Below are positions 19,936-29,282 of a DNA stretch of 42,158 bases, one piece after another (position 1 is the stretch's first letter; each line of letters begins with the position of its first letter). The stretch lies in the NCBI GenBank assembly GCA_031272775.1, contig JAISTB010000003.1, positions 1 through 42,158 on the forward strand, given 5' to 3'. The stretch is from Fusobacteriaceae bacterium. Its GTDB lineage: Bacteria > Fusobacteriota > Fusobacteriia > Fusobacteriales > Fusobacteriaceae. Made by a program: the position numbers and the translations under genes. The notes below the pieces were generated by a model. It saw nothing but the letters and a program-made list of their open reading frames with translations, had not been told where the DNA came from and did no database searches.

Positions 19936-19964
19936 TTGACAAATCGGGCGATTTATGTTACTGT
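19936..19964 (+). promoter_or_regulatory. Probable promoter of the fhs-pur operon
   Basis: TTGACA (19936-19941), 17-base spacer, TACTGT (19959-19964). The -35 box is perfect and the -10 box is weak, as in many regulated promoters. The leader to the fhs start would be about 240 bases, long enough for the structured elements seen at 20024-20184. Confidence 0.5.
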
Positions 19965-20000
19965 TGTTGTATCAAAAACCTTTTTCACGAGAATGTGATC

Positions 20001-20144
20001 ATGAATATCGAACGTTTTGAACAGTTTCCCCGGAGGGTTGACGTGTTTTTTAGCATTTCTGTCAATGACAATCAGATAGCCTGTGCCTGGGGAAACAAGA
20101 AAAAGGGGAACTTGTACCGGTTCAAACAAAAACAAGAGGTCTAA
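20001..20144 (+). CDS. Possible 47-residue leader peptide upstream of fhs
   Basis: ATG at 20001 opens a 47-codon frame ending in TAA at 20142-20144. That stop lies inside the left arm of the terminator hairpin (20137-20145), so a ribosome finishing here would block hairpin formation. The ribosome site is weak (ACGAGAA) and the peptide ([17 protein letters not shown]...) is not recognised. The same bases also form the long-range stem at 20024-20096, so the frame may be chance. Listed because its position relative to the terminator is suggestive. Confidence 0.25.
   Translation: MNIERFEQFPRRVDVFFSISVNDNQIACAWGNKKKGNLYRFKQKQEV
20024..20096 (+). ncRNA. Structured 5' leader of the fhs-pur operon, candidate cis-regulatory RNA
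   Basis: GTTTCCCCGG (20024-20033) pairs with CTGGGGAAAC (20087-20096), ten pairs with one G-U. Inside it TTGAC (20038-20042) can pair with GTCAA (20061-20065). A second GGGGAAC at 20105-20111 could compete for the same CCCC-containing strand, offering an alternative fold. A terminator follows at 20137-20184. It lies upstream of formate-THF ligase and the purine operon, where riboswitch or attenuation control is common. It does not fit the ZTP, THF, PRPP or purine riboswitch patterns as I recall them. Confidence 0.4.
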
Positions 20145-20184
20145 GTGTACACTTTGCAGGATGAAGTTCAGCTTAGACCTTTTT
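20137..20184 (+). terminator. Intrinsic terminator in the fhs leader (attenuator candidate)
   Basis: AGGTCTAAG (20137-20145) pairs perfectly with CTTAGACCT (20172-20180); an inner ACTT/AAGT helix is also possible. TTTTT follows at 20180-20184. It lies only 25 bases before the fhs ATG and after the promoter, so it must be read through or prevented for fhs to be expressed. No gene needs it as an ordinary terminator. Confidence 0.65.
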
Positions 20185-20208
20185 AATTCTACACGCAACG
20201 GAGGAAAC

Positions 20209-21873
20209 ATGAAAACGGACATCCAAATCGCCCAGGAATGCAAACTGACGGAAGTGGCTGAAATCGCCAAAAAAATCGGGATCTCTCCCGACGACATCGA
20301 GCAGTACGGCAAATACAAGGCCAAAGTCAGTCTCGACGTATTGAAAAAGCTGAAAGATAAAAAAGACGGGAAGCTGATCCTCGTGACGGCCATCACGCCG
20401 ACCCCCGCCGGAGAAGGGAAATCCACGGTGACCGTGGGTCTCTCCCAGGCCCTGAACAAATTGGGCAAACGCTCCGTGGCGGCCCTGCGGGAGCCTTCTC
20501 TGGGACCCGTATTCGGGATCAAGGGCGGCGCCACCGGCGGCGGTTATGCCCAGGTCGTTCCCATGGAGGACATCAACCTCCATTTTACCGGGGATTTGCA
20601 CGCCATCGGCGTCACCCACAACCTGATCGCGGCCTGTATCGATAACCACATCGCCTCGGGCAACGCCCTCGATATCGACGTGACGAAAATCACCTGGAAA
20701 CGGGTCGTCGACATGAACGACCGGGCGCTCAGGGACGTCGTGATCGGCCTCGGCGGAAAAGCCAACGGCATCCCCCGGGAGTCGAGCTTCCAGATCACGG
20801 TGGCCTCCGAGATCATGGCGGTCCTCTGCCTGGCCGATTCCCTGGCCAACCTCAAAGAAATGATCAAAAACATCATCTTCGGCTACTCCCGGGACGGAAA
20901 GGCCCTTAAAGTAGGAGATCTCCATATCGAAGGGGCGGCGGCGGCCCTGATGAAAGAAGCCGTCAAGCCCAATCTCGTCCAGACGCTGGAAAATACGCCT
21001 GCCTTCATTCACGGCGGTCCTTTTGCCAACATCGCCCACGGCTGCAACTCCATTCTGGCCACGAAACTGGCGCTGAAAACCTCGGACTACGCGGTCACCG
21101 AAGCGGGATTTGCCGCGGATTTGGGCGCGGAAAAATTCCTCGACATCAAATGCAGGAAAGCGGGCTTTACGCCCAACTGCATTGTCCTCGTGGCCACGGT
21201 GCGGGCCTTGAAGCACCACGGCGGCGCAAAGGAACTCAATGTCGAAAACTTGGAGGCCCTGGCCAAAGGCAGCGAAAACCTGGAAAAACATGTGGAAAAT
21301 ATGAGAAAATACGGCCTTCCGGTCGTAGTCGCGATCAATCGTTTTGTCTCGGATACGGAAAAGGAGACAAAATTTATAGAAGAATTCTGCGCGAAATTGG
21401 GCGTCCCCGTGGCTTTGACCGAAGTCTGGGAAAAGGGCGGAGAGGGCGGCCTCGCCCTGGCGAAGGAGGTTCTCAAGGCCATCGAAGCGGGGACAGATCA
21501 CTACGCGCCGCTTTATCCCCTCGATCTGCCGGTCAAGGACAAGATCGTCAGGATCGCCACGGAGATCTACGGCGCCGACGGCGTGGAATTTTCCCCGGCC
21601 GCCAAAAGAATGCTCAAAACCATCGATGAATTGGGCTACGGCAATTATCCGGTCTGTGTGTCCAAGACCCAGAAATCCCTTTCGGATAACGCGGCCCTGC
21701 TGGGCCGACCCCGGAATTTCACGGTGACCATAAACGAGCTCCGGATCGCCTCGGGGGCGGGCTTCATCGTGGCCATGGCGGGAGACATCATCGATATGCC
21801 GGGACTGCCTAAAAAACCGGCTGCGGAACAGATCGACATCGACGAAAACGGCGTCATCTCCGGTCTCTTTTAA
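20209..21873 (+). CDS. fhs: Formate--tetrahydrofolate ligase
   Basis: ATP-dependent ligase making 10-formyl-THF from formate and THF, in the cytoplasm. The start at 20209 ([10 protein letters not shown]) is preceded by GGAGGAAAC and gives 554 residues, the standard length; an upstream in-frame ATG would put the attenuator inside the gene. Seen: the P-loop region [16 protein letters not shown] at 63-78, [39 protein letters not shown] and DIDMPGLPK-like end ([13 protein letters not shown]). It lies 24 bases before purL. The two formyl-transfer steps of purine synthesis, PurN and PurH, are encoded in the same operon and use its product. Confidence 0.97.
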   Translation: MKTDIQIAQECKLTEVAEIAKKIGISPDDIEQYGKYKAKVSLDVLKKLKDKKDGKLILVTAITPTPAGEGKSTVTVGLSQALNKLGKRSVAALREPSLGPVFGIKGGATGGGYAQVVPMEDINLHFTGDLHAIGVTHNLIAACIDNHIASGNALDIDVTKITWKRVVDMNDRALRDVVIGLGGKANGIPRESSFQITVASEIMAVLCLADSLANLKEMIKNIIFGYSRDGKALKVGDLHIEGAAAALMKEAVKPNLVQTLENTPAFIHGGPFANIAHGCNSILATKLALKTSDYAVTEAGFAADLGAEKFLDIKCRKAGFTPNCIVLVATVRALKHHGGAKELNVENLEALAKGSENLEKHVENMRKYGLPVVVAINRFVSDTEKETKFIEEFCAKLGVPVALTEVWEKGGEGGLALAKEVLKAIEAGTDHYAPLYPLDLPVKDKIVRIATEIYGADGVEFSPAAKRMLKTIDELGYGNYPVCVSKTQKSLSDNAALLGRPRNFTVTINELRIASGAGFIVAMAGDIIDMPGLPKKPAAEQIDIDENGVISGLF

Positions 21874-21897
21874 GAGAGCGGAAGGGGGGAGTATACT

Positions 21898-24800
21898 GTG
21901 GATTGCCGAATCTTTGTGGAAAAAAAACCGGGCTTTGACCTCGAGGCCAAGCGTCTCGCGGCCCAGCTCCGGGAGAGCCTCAACCTCAACAAACTGACGG
22001 ACTTGCGGATCTTAAACATCTATGACGTCTTCGGGATCGGCGAAGCCGAAATGGCGGCCGCCTGCAAGGGGATTTTCGGGGAGATCGTGACCGATAACAT
22101 CCTGCGGGATCCCGCCATCGGGGGAAATAAAGCCTTCGCGGTGGAATTCATCCCGGGGCAGTTTGACCAGCGGGCCGATTCCGCCATGCAGTGCCTGAAC
22201 CTGCTTTCGGAGAAAAATCAGGGCGTCACGGTCACCAGCGGAAAATTAATTGTCCTCGGCGGGGATATTTCCGATCGGGATCTCGAACGCGTGAAACGCT
22301 GGTACATCAATCCCATAGAGAGCCGGGAAAAGGATCTGACGACCCTTGCCATCGCCGAAGGGGAAAGCGCCCCGCCGGTTGCGACGGTTAAGGGCTTTGT
22401 CGCGATGGAACCCGCGGCCCTCAAGGTCATGCGGGAAGATTGGGCCCTTGCCATGAGCGAAGAGGACCTGGCCTTTGTGCAAAAATACTTTCAAAACGAA
22501 GAAAAACGAGACCCTACGGAGACGGAAATCCGGGTTCTCGATACCTATTGGTCCGATCATTGCCGGCATACGACATTTTTGACGGAGATCGAAAATATCG
22601 TCTTTCCGGCGGGAAAATTCGGCGAAACCATGCAAGCCTGCTGGGACCGCTATTTACAGAGCAGAAAGGCCGTATACGGAGACAGGGAAGCCGAAAAGGC
22701 CGTCTGTCTCATGGATTTGGCGACCCTTCCGGCAAAGGAAATGCGCAAGGCAGGACTTTTGCCGGATCTGGAACTTTCCGACGAGATCAACGCCTGTTCG
22801 GTCTATGTGGACGTGGACGTCGACGGCAAAATCGAGCCCTGGCTTTTGATGTTCAAGAACGAGACCCACAATCACCCCACGGAGATCGAGCCCTACGGCG
22901 GCGCGTCCACCTGTCTCGGCGGCGCGATCCGGGATCCGCTCTCCGGGAGGGCCTATGTCTATCAGGCCATACGGGTCACGGGCTCGGGCAATCCTCTCGA
23001 AAAACTGGAAGACACCCTTCCCGGCAAACTCCCCCAGCGCAAGATCACCACGGGGGCGGCTGCCGGATATTCCGCTTACGGGAACCAAATCGGCCTCACG
23101 ACCTGCCATGTGACGGAAATCTATCACGAGGGCTACAAGGCCAAGCGTATGGAAGTGGGGGCTGTGGTAGGCGCCGCGCCGGCGGCCTGGGTCAGACGGG
23201 AAAAACCCGTCCCCGGCGACGTCGTGATTCTCCTGGGCGGGAAGACCGGCCGGGACGGCTGCGGCGGCGCGACGGGCTCATCCAAGGAGCACACGGGCGA
23301 TTCGCTGGCCCTTTGCGGCGCGGAAGTCCAGAAGGGGAACGCCCCCGAGGAAAGAAAGATCCAACGGCTCTTCCGAAATCCCGACGTAACCAAACTCATC
23401 AAAAAATGCAATGATTTCGGGGCGGGCGGCGTATCCGTCGCCATCGGGGAGCTGGCCGAAGGCCTGGATATTACCCTCGACGTCGTCCCCGTCAAATACA
23501 GCGGCCTCTCGGGCACGGAGCTCGCCATTTCCGAGTCCCAGGAGCGCATGGCCGTTCTCGTATCCAGGGAGGACGTCGAAGCCTTTGTCCGGCAAGCGGA
23601 CGCGGAAAACCTTGAGGCGACCCCGGTCGCCGTCGTAACGGAGACCCCGCGACTCCGGATGAACCACAAGGGGCGGGTCATCGTCGATATCGCCCGGGCC
23701 TTTCTCGATACCAACGGCGTGCGGCAAAAGACCGATGTCAGGATCGAAGCCCCGGCTTCTTCGGGAGAGGAGATCTTCCATCCCGCGGGACGCCCCGGGG
23801 AATCCCTCCCGGAGCGCTGGTACACTATGCTGCAGGACCTCAACGTCGCCTCGCAAAAAGGACTCATGGACATCTTCGACAGTACGATCGGCGCAAGCTC
23901 CGTATTTATGCCGTTCGGCGGCAAATATCAGCTGACGCCCACGGACCTCAGCATACAGAAACTGCCGGTACTCGCCGGAGACACCCATACGGCCAGCGCC
24001 ATCGCCTGGGGCTACAACCCGGAGATCAGCTCCTGGTCGCCAAGTCACGGGGCCGCCTGGGCCGTCGTCGAAAGTCTGGCGAAATTGGCCGCCGCCGGTT
24101 GCGATACCCGTAAAGTACGACTTTCTTTTCAGGAATATTTCCGGAAAATGGGGACGGACCCCCTCAATTGGGGAAAGCCCGTAGCGGCCCTCCTGGGGGC
24201 CATCGAAGCCCAAAAGGCTTTGGGGGTTCCCGCCATCGGCGGGAAGGACTCCATGAGCGGGACCTTCAACGATCTCCATGTGCCGCCGACGCTGATTTCC
24301 TTCGCGGTCACGACCTGCGACGCGCGCAAGGTCATCTCCCCGGAATTTAAAGGGGCGGGACACAAAGTTTACCTGATTCAGCATATACCAAAAGAGGACA
24401 AAACGCCCGATTATAGCACAGTAAAAGAGAATTTCCGCTTCCTCTATGAGCAGATCGGACAGGGGAAGATCCTTTCGGCCATGGCCGTCAAATCCGGCGG
24501 CGTCGCGGAAGCCCTGTCCAAGATGGCCTTCGGCAACCGGACCGGCGTCCGGATCACCGACGCCGACCTTGATTTCTTCGGACGAAACTATGGATCCGTC
24601 GTCGTGGAAGCGGCGGAAGCCCTCCCGGGAGACCGGGCGCGGCTGATCGGGGAGACCGTCGGCGAATATGAAATTCTCGTCGGAAACGAGCGGATTTCCC
24701 TCGGGCGGGGCGAAGAACTCTGGCTCGCGAAACTGCATCCGGTCTTTCCCTATAAGACGGAAGAAAAAGCCGATGTCCGCCCGGTCGTTCTCTATCCACG

Positions 24801-25629
24801 AAAAGAGATTTTCCTCTGCAAACACAAAGTCGCGAAGCCCCATGTCTTGATCGGGGCCTTTCCGGGGACGAACAGCGAGTACGACTCGGCCAGGAAATTT
24901 GGCCGCTACGGCGGGGAATCGGAAATTTTCGTTTTCCGGAACCTGACCCAGCGGCATATCGACGAATCCATCGAAGGCTTCGTCAAGGCCCTGGCCAATT
25001 CCCAAATCTTTATGGTCCCCGGGGGATTCTCGGCCGGGGATGAGCCCGACGGCTCGGGAAAATTCATCGCGACGGTCCTGACCAACGAAAAAGTGGCCGT
25101 CGCCATCCGGGATCTCCTGAAACGGGACGGGCTGATTTTAGGCATTTGTAACGGTTTCCAGGCCCTGATCAAATCGGGCCTCCTCCCCTACGGAGACATC
25201 GGCGGCATTACGCCCGCCTCGCCCACGGTGACCTTCAACAAAATCGGCCGCCACGTATGCCAGATGGTACGTATCAAGGTCGTTTCGGCCAATTCGCCCT
25301 GGCTTCAGGGAATCGAGCCCGGCGCGACGTTCACGGTCCCCATTTCCCACGGAGAGGGCAGATTTTACGCGAGTCCCGAAGTCATCGAGGAACTCATGAA
25401 AAAAGGTCAGATCGCCACGTGCTATGTGGACCTTTCTGGAAACGTCACGACGGAATACCGCTACAACCCCAACGGTTCGGAGCAGGGCATCGAGGGGATC
25501 CTGTCCCCCGACGGCCGCGTCTACGGCAAAATGGGCCACAACGAGCGCTGGGAAGAGAACGTCTTTAAAAACATCGAAGGCAATAAAGATTTCAACATTT
25601 TCCAAAACGGTATCCGTTATTTCTTGTAG
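21898..25629 (+). CDS. purL: Phosphoribosylformylglycinamidine synthase, single-chain
   Basis: Converts FGAR and glutamine to FGAM with ATP. At 1243 residues it is the fused long form containing the PurS-like N-terminus, two AIR-synthase-type ATP domains and a C-terminal glutaminase. In the first synthase domain TYWSDHCRHTTFLTEI and FKNETHNHPTEIEPYGGA are clear. The glutaminase triad is C1084 (GICNGFQAL), H1214 and E1216 (GHNERW). The start is GTG at 21898 after AGGGGGG. It is the Clostridium/Fusobacterium style of long PurL, which differs in the N-terminus from the gamma-proteobacterial one. It follows fhs by 24 bases and precedes purE by 30. Confidence 0.97.
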   Translation: MDCRIFVEKKPGFDLEAKRLAAQLRESLNLNKLTDLRILNIYDVFGIGEAEMAAACKGIFGEIVTDNILRDPAIGGNKAFAVEFIPGQFDQRADSAMQCLNLLSEKNQGVTVTSGKLIVLGGDISDRDLERVKRWYINPIESREKDLTTLAIAEGESAPPVATVKGFVAMEPAALKVMREDWALAMSEEDLAFVQKYFQNEEKRDPTETEIRVLDTYWSDHCRHTTFLTEIENIVFPAGKFGETMQACWDRYLQSRKAVYGDREAEKAVCLMDLATLPAKEMRKAGLLPDLELSDEINACSVYVDVDVDGKIEPWLLMFKNETHNHPTEIEPYGGASTCLGGAIRDPLSGRAYVYQAIRVTGSGNPLEKLEDTLPGKLPQRKITTGAAAGYSAYGNQIGLTTCHVTEIYHEGYKAKRMEVGAVVGAAPAAWVRREKPVPGDVVILLGGKTGRDGCGGATGSSKEHTGDSLALCGAEVQKGNAPEERKIQRLFRNPDVTKLIKKCNDFGAGGVSVAIGELAEGLDITLDVVPVKYSGLSGTELAISESQERMAVLVSREDVEAFVRQADAENLEATPVAVVTETPRLRMNHKGRVIVDIARAFLDTNGVRQKTDVRIEAPASSGEEIFHPAGRPGESLPERWYTMLQDLNVASQKGLMDIFDSTIGASSVFMPFGGKYQLTPTDLSIQKLPVLAGDTHTASAIAWGYNPEISSWSPSHGAAWAVVESLAKLAAAGCDTRKVRLSFQEYFRKMGTDPLNWGKPVAALLGAIEAQKALGVPAIGGKDSMSGTFNDLHVPPTLISFAVTTCDARKVISPEFKGAGHKVYLIQHIPKEDKTPDYSTVKENFRFLYEQIGQGKILSAMAVKSGGVAEALSKMAFGNRTGVRITDADLDFFGRNYGSVVVEAAEALPGDRARLIGETVGEYEILVGNERISLGRGEELWLAKLHPVFPYKTEEKADVRPVVLYPRKEIFLCKHKVAKPHVLIGAFPGTNSEYDSARKFGRYGGESEIFVFRNLTQRHIDESIEGFVKALANSQIFMVPGGFSAGDEPDGSGKFIATVLTNEKVAVAIRDLLKRDGLILGICNGFQALIKSGLLPYGDIGGITPASPTVTFNKIGRHVCQMVRIKVVSANSPWLQGIEPGATFTVPISHGEGRFYASPEVIEELMKKGQIATCYVDLSGNVTTEYRYNPNGSEQGIEGILSPDGRVYGKMGHNERWEENVFKNIEGNKDFNIFQNGIRYFL

Positions 25630-25659
25630 GGGTCTTCGGACCGCCGCTGGGAGGTATTT

Positions 25660-26139
25660 ATGACCAATGTCGCCATCCTGTTCGGAAGCAAATCCGACAC
25701 GGACAAAATGAAGGGAGCCGCCCAATGTCTCAGGGAATTCGGCGTCCCGTACAAAGCCTTTATCCTTTCGGCCCACCGGGTCCCGGAAAAACTGGAAGAG
25801 ACGCTCAAAAGCCTCGAAAGTGAGGGCTGTGAGGTCATCATCGCGGGCGCGGGTTTGGCCGCCCATTTGCCGGGAGTCATCGCCTCAAAGACGCTGTTGC
25901 CGGTAATCGGCGTGCCGCTAAACGCCGCCCTTGAAGGTCTCGACGCGCTCTTTTCCATCGTGCAGATGCCCAAATCCATCCCGGTGGCCACGGTGGGCGT
26001 CAACAACGCCTACAACGCCGGTATGCTGGCCGTGGAGATCCTGGCGCTCAAATATCCCGAAATCAAGACGAAACTGCTGGACTACCGGAAGGAAATGAAA
26101 GAAAAATTCATCAAAGAGAACGAAAGCACGGACTTGTAA
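25660..26139 (+). CDS. purE: 5-(Carboxyamino)imidazole ribonucleotide mutase-type PurE
   Basis: 159-residue PurE producing CAIR. The core is class I-like: FGSKSDTDKM, ILSAHRVPEKL, IAGAGLAAHLPGVIA and SIVQMP. Toward the end it reads VGVNNAYNAGMLA, where E. coli class I has IGKAGAANA. Class I PurE normally needs PurK to make N5-CAIR, but no purK is present in the otherwise continuous operon. Either PurK is encoded elsewhere or this variant uses AIR and bicarbonate directly. GGGAGG precedes the ATG, 30 bases after purL. Confidence 0.93.
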   Translation: MTNVAILFGSKSDTDKMKGAAQCLREFGVPYKAFILSAHRVPEKLEETLKSLESEGCEVIIAGAGLAAHLPGVIASKTLLPVIGVPLNAALEGLDALFSIVQMPKSIPVATVGVNNAYNAGMLAVEILALKYPEIKTKLLDYRKEMKEKFIKENESTDL

Positions 26140-26169
26140 ACGAACCCTTTGGTTTAAGGAGAGAATATC

Positions 26170-26886
26170 ATGGAACCCGTAAAAAAAGACTTTATCTATG
26201 AAGGCAAAGCAAAACAGGTATACAACACCACCGACGAGAATTCCGTCGTCATCCACTACAAAGACGACGCGACGGCGGGAAACGGCGCGAAGAAGGGCAC
26301 GATCAAGGACAAGGGCGTCATGAACAACACGATTACGGCCATTCTCTTTGAAATGCTTGAAAAACACGGCGTCAAGACCCATTTCATCAAAAAATTGAAC
26401 GAAAGGGATCAATTGTGCCAGAAAGTGAAAATCTTTCCGCTGGAGGTCATTGTCCGCAACATCATCGCGGGTTCCATGGCCAAGCGCGTCGGCATCGAGG
26501 AAGGGACGATCCCGCCCAACATCATCTTTGAGATCTGCTACAAAAATGACGCTCTGGGCGATCCCCTGATCAACGATCATCACGCGGTGGCGCTGGGATT
26601 GGCGACCTATGAGGAGCTGGACTTCATCTACAAGACGACGGCCCAGATCAACGAGCTTCTGAAGGTGGCCTTTGACAAAAGCGGCATCGTCCTCGTGGAT
26701 TTCAAGATCGAGTTCGGCAAAAACGCCAAAGGGGAAATTCTCCTGGCCGACGAGATCACGCCCGATACCTGCCGGCTCTGGGACAAGAAGACCGGCAAAA
26801 AACTCGACAAGGACAGATTCCGCCGGGATTTGGGCGGCATAGAGGAAGCGTACATCGAAGTATTGCACAGACTGGGGGCTGAATAA
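26170..26886 (+). CDS. purC: Phosphoribosylaminoimidazole-succinocarboxamide synthase
   Basis: SAICAR synthetase, joining CAIR and aspartate with ATP. The 238 residues match the bacterial form. Visible: [17 protein letters not shown] nucleotide-binding start, [22 protein letters not shown] with the SAICAR synthetase signature, and [36 protein letters not shown] lies ahead of the ATG. Its stop is directly followed by the purF ATG with no gap, suggesting coupling. Confidence 0.97.
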   Translation: MEPVKKDFIYEGKAKQVYNTTDENSVVIHYKDDATAGNGAKKGTIKDKGVMNNTITAILFEMLEKHGVKTHFIKKLNERDQLCQKVKIFPLEVIVRNIIAGSMAKRVGIEEGTIPPNIIFEICYKNDALGDPLINDHHAVALGLATYEELDFIYKTTAQINELLKVAFDKSGIVLVDFKIEFGKNAKGEILLADEITPDTCRLWDKKTGKKLDKDRFRRDLGGIEEAYIEVLHRLGAE

Positions 26887-28263
26887 ATGAAAGACAAGAT
26901 GGAAGAAGCCTGCGGCGTCTTCGGCGTCTACGCCACGGGACGCAAAGAAGTGGGCAAACTGACCTATTACGCGCTGTACGCCCTGCAGCACAGGGGGCAG
27001 GAAAGCGCGGGCATCACCGTATCCAACGACGGCGAACTCATGACCTATAAAGGGATGGGTCTCGCGGCGGACGTCTTTACGACCGAAAGCCTCGATCACC
27101 TGACCGGGACCGCGGCCATCGGCCATGTGCGCTATTCCACCATGGGCGAAAGCCGCATCGAGAACGCCCAGCCCCTGGAGAGCCGCCTGAAATTGGGACA
27201 GGTGGCCGTCGCCCACAACGGGAACCTCACGAACAGCAAAATTATCCGGGAACTCCTTGAAGACGGCGGCGCGACCTTTTATACGACCATAGACTCCGAA
27301 GTCATCATCAAACTCATCGCGAGAAAGGCCAACGCGGGCTTTGAAGAGGCCATCAAAAGCGCGGTCAGCGCCATCAAAGGGGCCTTTGCCCTCGTCGTTC
27401 TGGCCGACAACAAACTGATCGGCGTCCGGGACCCCTACGGGATCCGTCCCCTGATGATCGGAAAAAACAAGCAGGGGGATTATTTCCTCGCCTCGGAATC
27501 CTGCGCCATCGACGCCATCGGCGGCGAGCTGATCCGGGACGTGGGCGCGGGGGAAATGGTCATCATCGACGAAAGCGGCCTTCGTTCCATCATCTATTCG
27601 GAAATTCACAAGAGCAATCCCTGCTCCTTTGAATATATTTATTTCGCGCGGCCCGACAGCGTCATCGACGGCATCAACGTCTACGAGACCCGCTATGAGG
27701 CCGGAAAACGCCTGGCGCGGCAAATGAAGATCGAAGCCGACATCGTGATCGGCGTTCCCGATTCCGGCGTCCCCGCGGCCATCGGCTACGCCCATGAGAG
27801 CGGGATTCCCTATGGAATGGGGCTCATCAAGAACAAATATATCGGCCGGACATTTATCGCGCCGAGCCAGGAACTGCGGGAACAGGCCGTAGCCGTAAAA
27901 TTGAACCCGCTGAAGGTTATGCTGGACGGCAAAAGGGTCGTCGTCATCGACGACAGCCTTGTCCGGGGCACGACAAGCAAAAAACTCATTGAAATCATCC
28001 GGGGCGCGGGCGCAAGGGAAGTGCATTTCCGTCTGGCCTCGCCGCCTGTACGTTTTTCCTGCTTCTACGGCATCGACACGGCCCGCCGGGACGAACTCAT
28101 GGCCAGCAAGCACGACATCGAGGAAATTCGCAGGGAAATCAACGCCGACACGCTGGATTATCTGACGATCGACAATATGCTGGAATCCATCGGCCCCGCC
28201 GCCGAATACTGCACGGCCTGCTTCTGCGGCGAGTATCCCATTTGCTCGCCCAACGAAGGCTGA
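26887..28263 (+). CDS. purF: Amidophosphoribosyltransferase, iron-sulfur type
   Basis: First committed enzyme of purine synthesis, making phosphoribosylamine from PRPP and glutamine. The 458 residues begin with an eight-residue propeptide (MKDKMEEA) before the nucleophile C9 (CGVFGVY). The PRPP motif VVVIDDSLVRGTT is near residue 355. Four cysteines at 246, 392, 442 and 445 match the [4Fe-4S] ligands of the B. subtilis enzyme (236, 382, 437, 440), which makes the protein oxygen-labile and needs self-processing. It fits an anaerobe. The ATG follows the purC stop immediately; the ribosome site lies in the purC end (CTGGGGGCTG). Confidence 0.97.
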   Translation: MKDKMEEACGVFGVYATGRKEVGKLTYYALYALQHRGQESAGITVSNDGELMTYKGMGLAADVFTTESLDHLTGTAAIGHVRYSTMGESRIENAQPLESRLKLGQVAVAHNGNLTNSKIIRELLEDGGATFYTTIDSEVIIKLIARKANAGFEEAIKSAVSAIKGAFALVVLADNKLIGVRDPYGIRPLMIGKNKQGDYFLASESCAIDAIGGELIRDVGAGEMVIIDESGLRSIIYSEIHKSNPCSFEYIYFARPDSVIDGINVYETRYEAGKRLARQMKIEADIVIGVPDSGVPAAIGYAHESGIPYGMGLIKNKYIGRTFIAPSQELREQAVAVKLNPLKVMLDGKRVVVIDDSLVRGTTSKKLIEIIRGAGAREVHFRLASPPVRFSCFYGIDTARRDELMASKHDIEEIRREINADTLDYLTIDNMLESIGPAAEYCTACFCGEYPICSPNEG

Positions 28264-28280
28264 AAGAACAGGAGGGAAGG

Positions 28281-29282
28281 ATGGCGCTCAGTTATAAGGA
28301 CGCGGGAGTCAACAAAGAAGAAGGCTACCGCGCCGTGGAACTCATGAAAAAAGCGGTGGCCAAAACGCAAAACGCCAGTGTCCTCAACGGACTTGGGAGT
28401 TTTGCGGCCCTGTACGAATTGAAGGGCTACCGGCAGCCGGTCCTCGTTTCGGGGACAGACGGCGTAGGGACAAAGCTTGTCCTGGCCTTTCAATTGAAGA
28501 CCTACACGACGGTCGGGATCGACGCCGTGGCCATGTGCGTCAACGACGTGCTCTGCCACGGGGCAAAACCGATCTTTTTCCTTGATTATCTCGCCTGCGG
28601 CAAATTGGAGGCCGAGCGGGCCGCCGAGCTCGTCTCGGGTATCGCCGAAGGCTGTTATCAGGCGGGCGCGGCCCTTGTGGGCGGAGAAACCGCCGAGATG
28701 CCGGGCTTTTACAAGGAAGGCGACTACGATATCGGCGGTTTTTGCGTCGGCGTCGTCGAAAAAGATCAGATCATCAACGGATCGGCCGTACGGGAAGGCG
28801 ACGTCCTCGTGGGCCTCGCCTCTTCTGGGGCGCACAGCAACGGTTTTTCCCTGATCCGGCGCGTCGTCTCCGACTGGTCGGCGCCTTTCGGGGAAAGCAC
28901 CGTGGGGGAAACACTCCTCACGCCCACGAAGATCTATGTGAAGCCGGTGCTGACTCTTTTGGAGAAATACGCCGTCGGCGGTCTCGCCCATATCACGGGG
29001 GGCGGCCTCCCCGAAAACCTGCCCCGGACCATTCCCGGGGGGCTTCGGCCCGTCGTGGAAAAAAAGCGGATCCCGACGCCGGAAATTTTCCGCTGGCTGC
29101 AAAAAACCGGCGACATCCCGGAAGCGGAGATGTACGGAACCTTCAACATGGGCGTGGGTTTTGTGCTAACGGTCCGGCCCCAAGACGCCGCGGGCGTCAT
29201 TGCCGATCTTGCCGCGGCGGGAGAACAAGCTTTTGTCATCGGTCATGTCGAAAAAGGTGAGGGCGGACTATGTTTCGTTTAG
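28281..29282 (+). CDS. purM: Phosphoribosylformylglycinamidine cyclo-ligase
   Basis: AIR synthetase, closing the imidazole ring with ATP. The start at 28281 (MALSYKDAGVN) is chosen because GGAGGGAAGG lies just upstream; an earlier in-frame ATG would overlap the purF end. The 333 residues carry VSGTDGVGTKLVLAF, GGETAEMPGFY, the region HSNGFSLIRRV and HITGGGLPENLPR typical of PurM. Its end overlaps the purN start by 13 bases. Confidence 0.97.
   Translation: MALSYKDAGVNKEEGYRAVELMKKAVAKTQNASVLNGLGSFAALYELKGYRQPVLVSGTDGVGTKLVLAFQLKTYTTVGIDAVAMCVNDVLCHGAKPIFFLDYLACGKLEAERAAELVSGIAEGCYQAGAALVGGETAEMPGFYKEGDYDIGGFCVGVVEKDQIINGSAVREGDVLVGLASSGAHSNGFSLIRRVVSDWSAPFGESTVGETLLTPTKIYVKPVLTLLEKYAVGGLAHITGGGLPENLPRTIPGGLRPVVEKKRIPTPEIFRWLQKTGDIPEAEMYGTFNMGVGFVLTVRPQDAAGVIADLAAAGEQAFVIGHVEKGEGGLCFV

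Noticed and set aside
20001-20200. Known ZTP, THF or PRPP riboswitch ahead of fhs
   Set aside because: The conserved single-stranded segments I recall for these classes are not found; only general stem pairing and a terminator can be supported.
23278-25005. 575-codon minus-strand frame inside purL
   Set aside because: Antisense to the purL synthase and glutaminase region; no start signals.
25918-28113. 731-codon minus-strand frame
   Set aside because: It lies entirely opposite purE, purC and purF, which have full catalytic motifs. No recognisable domain is present in the antisense product.
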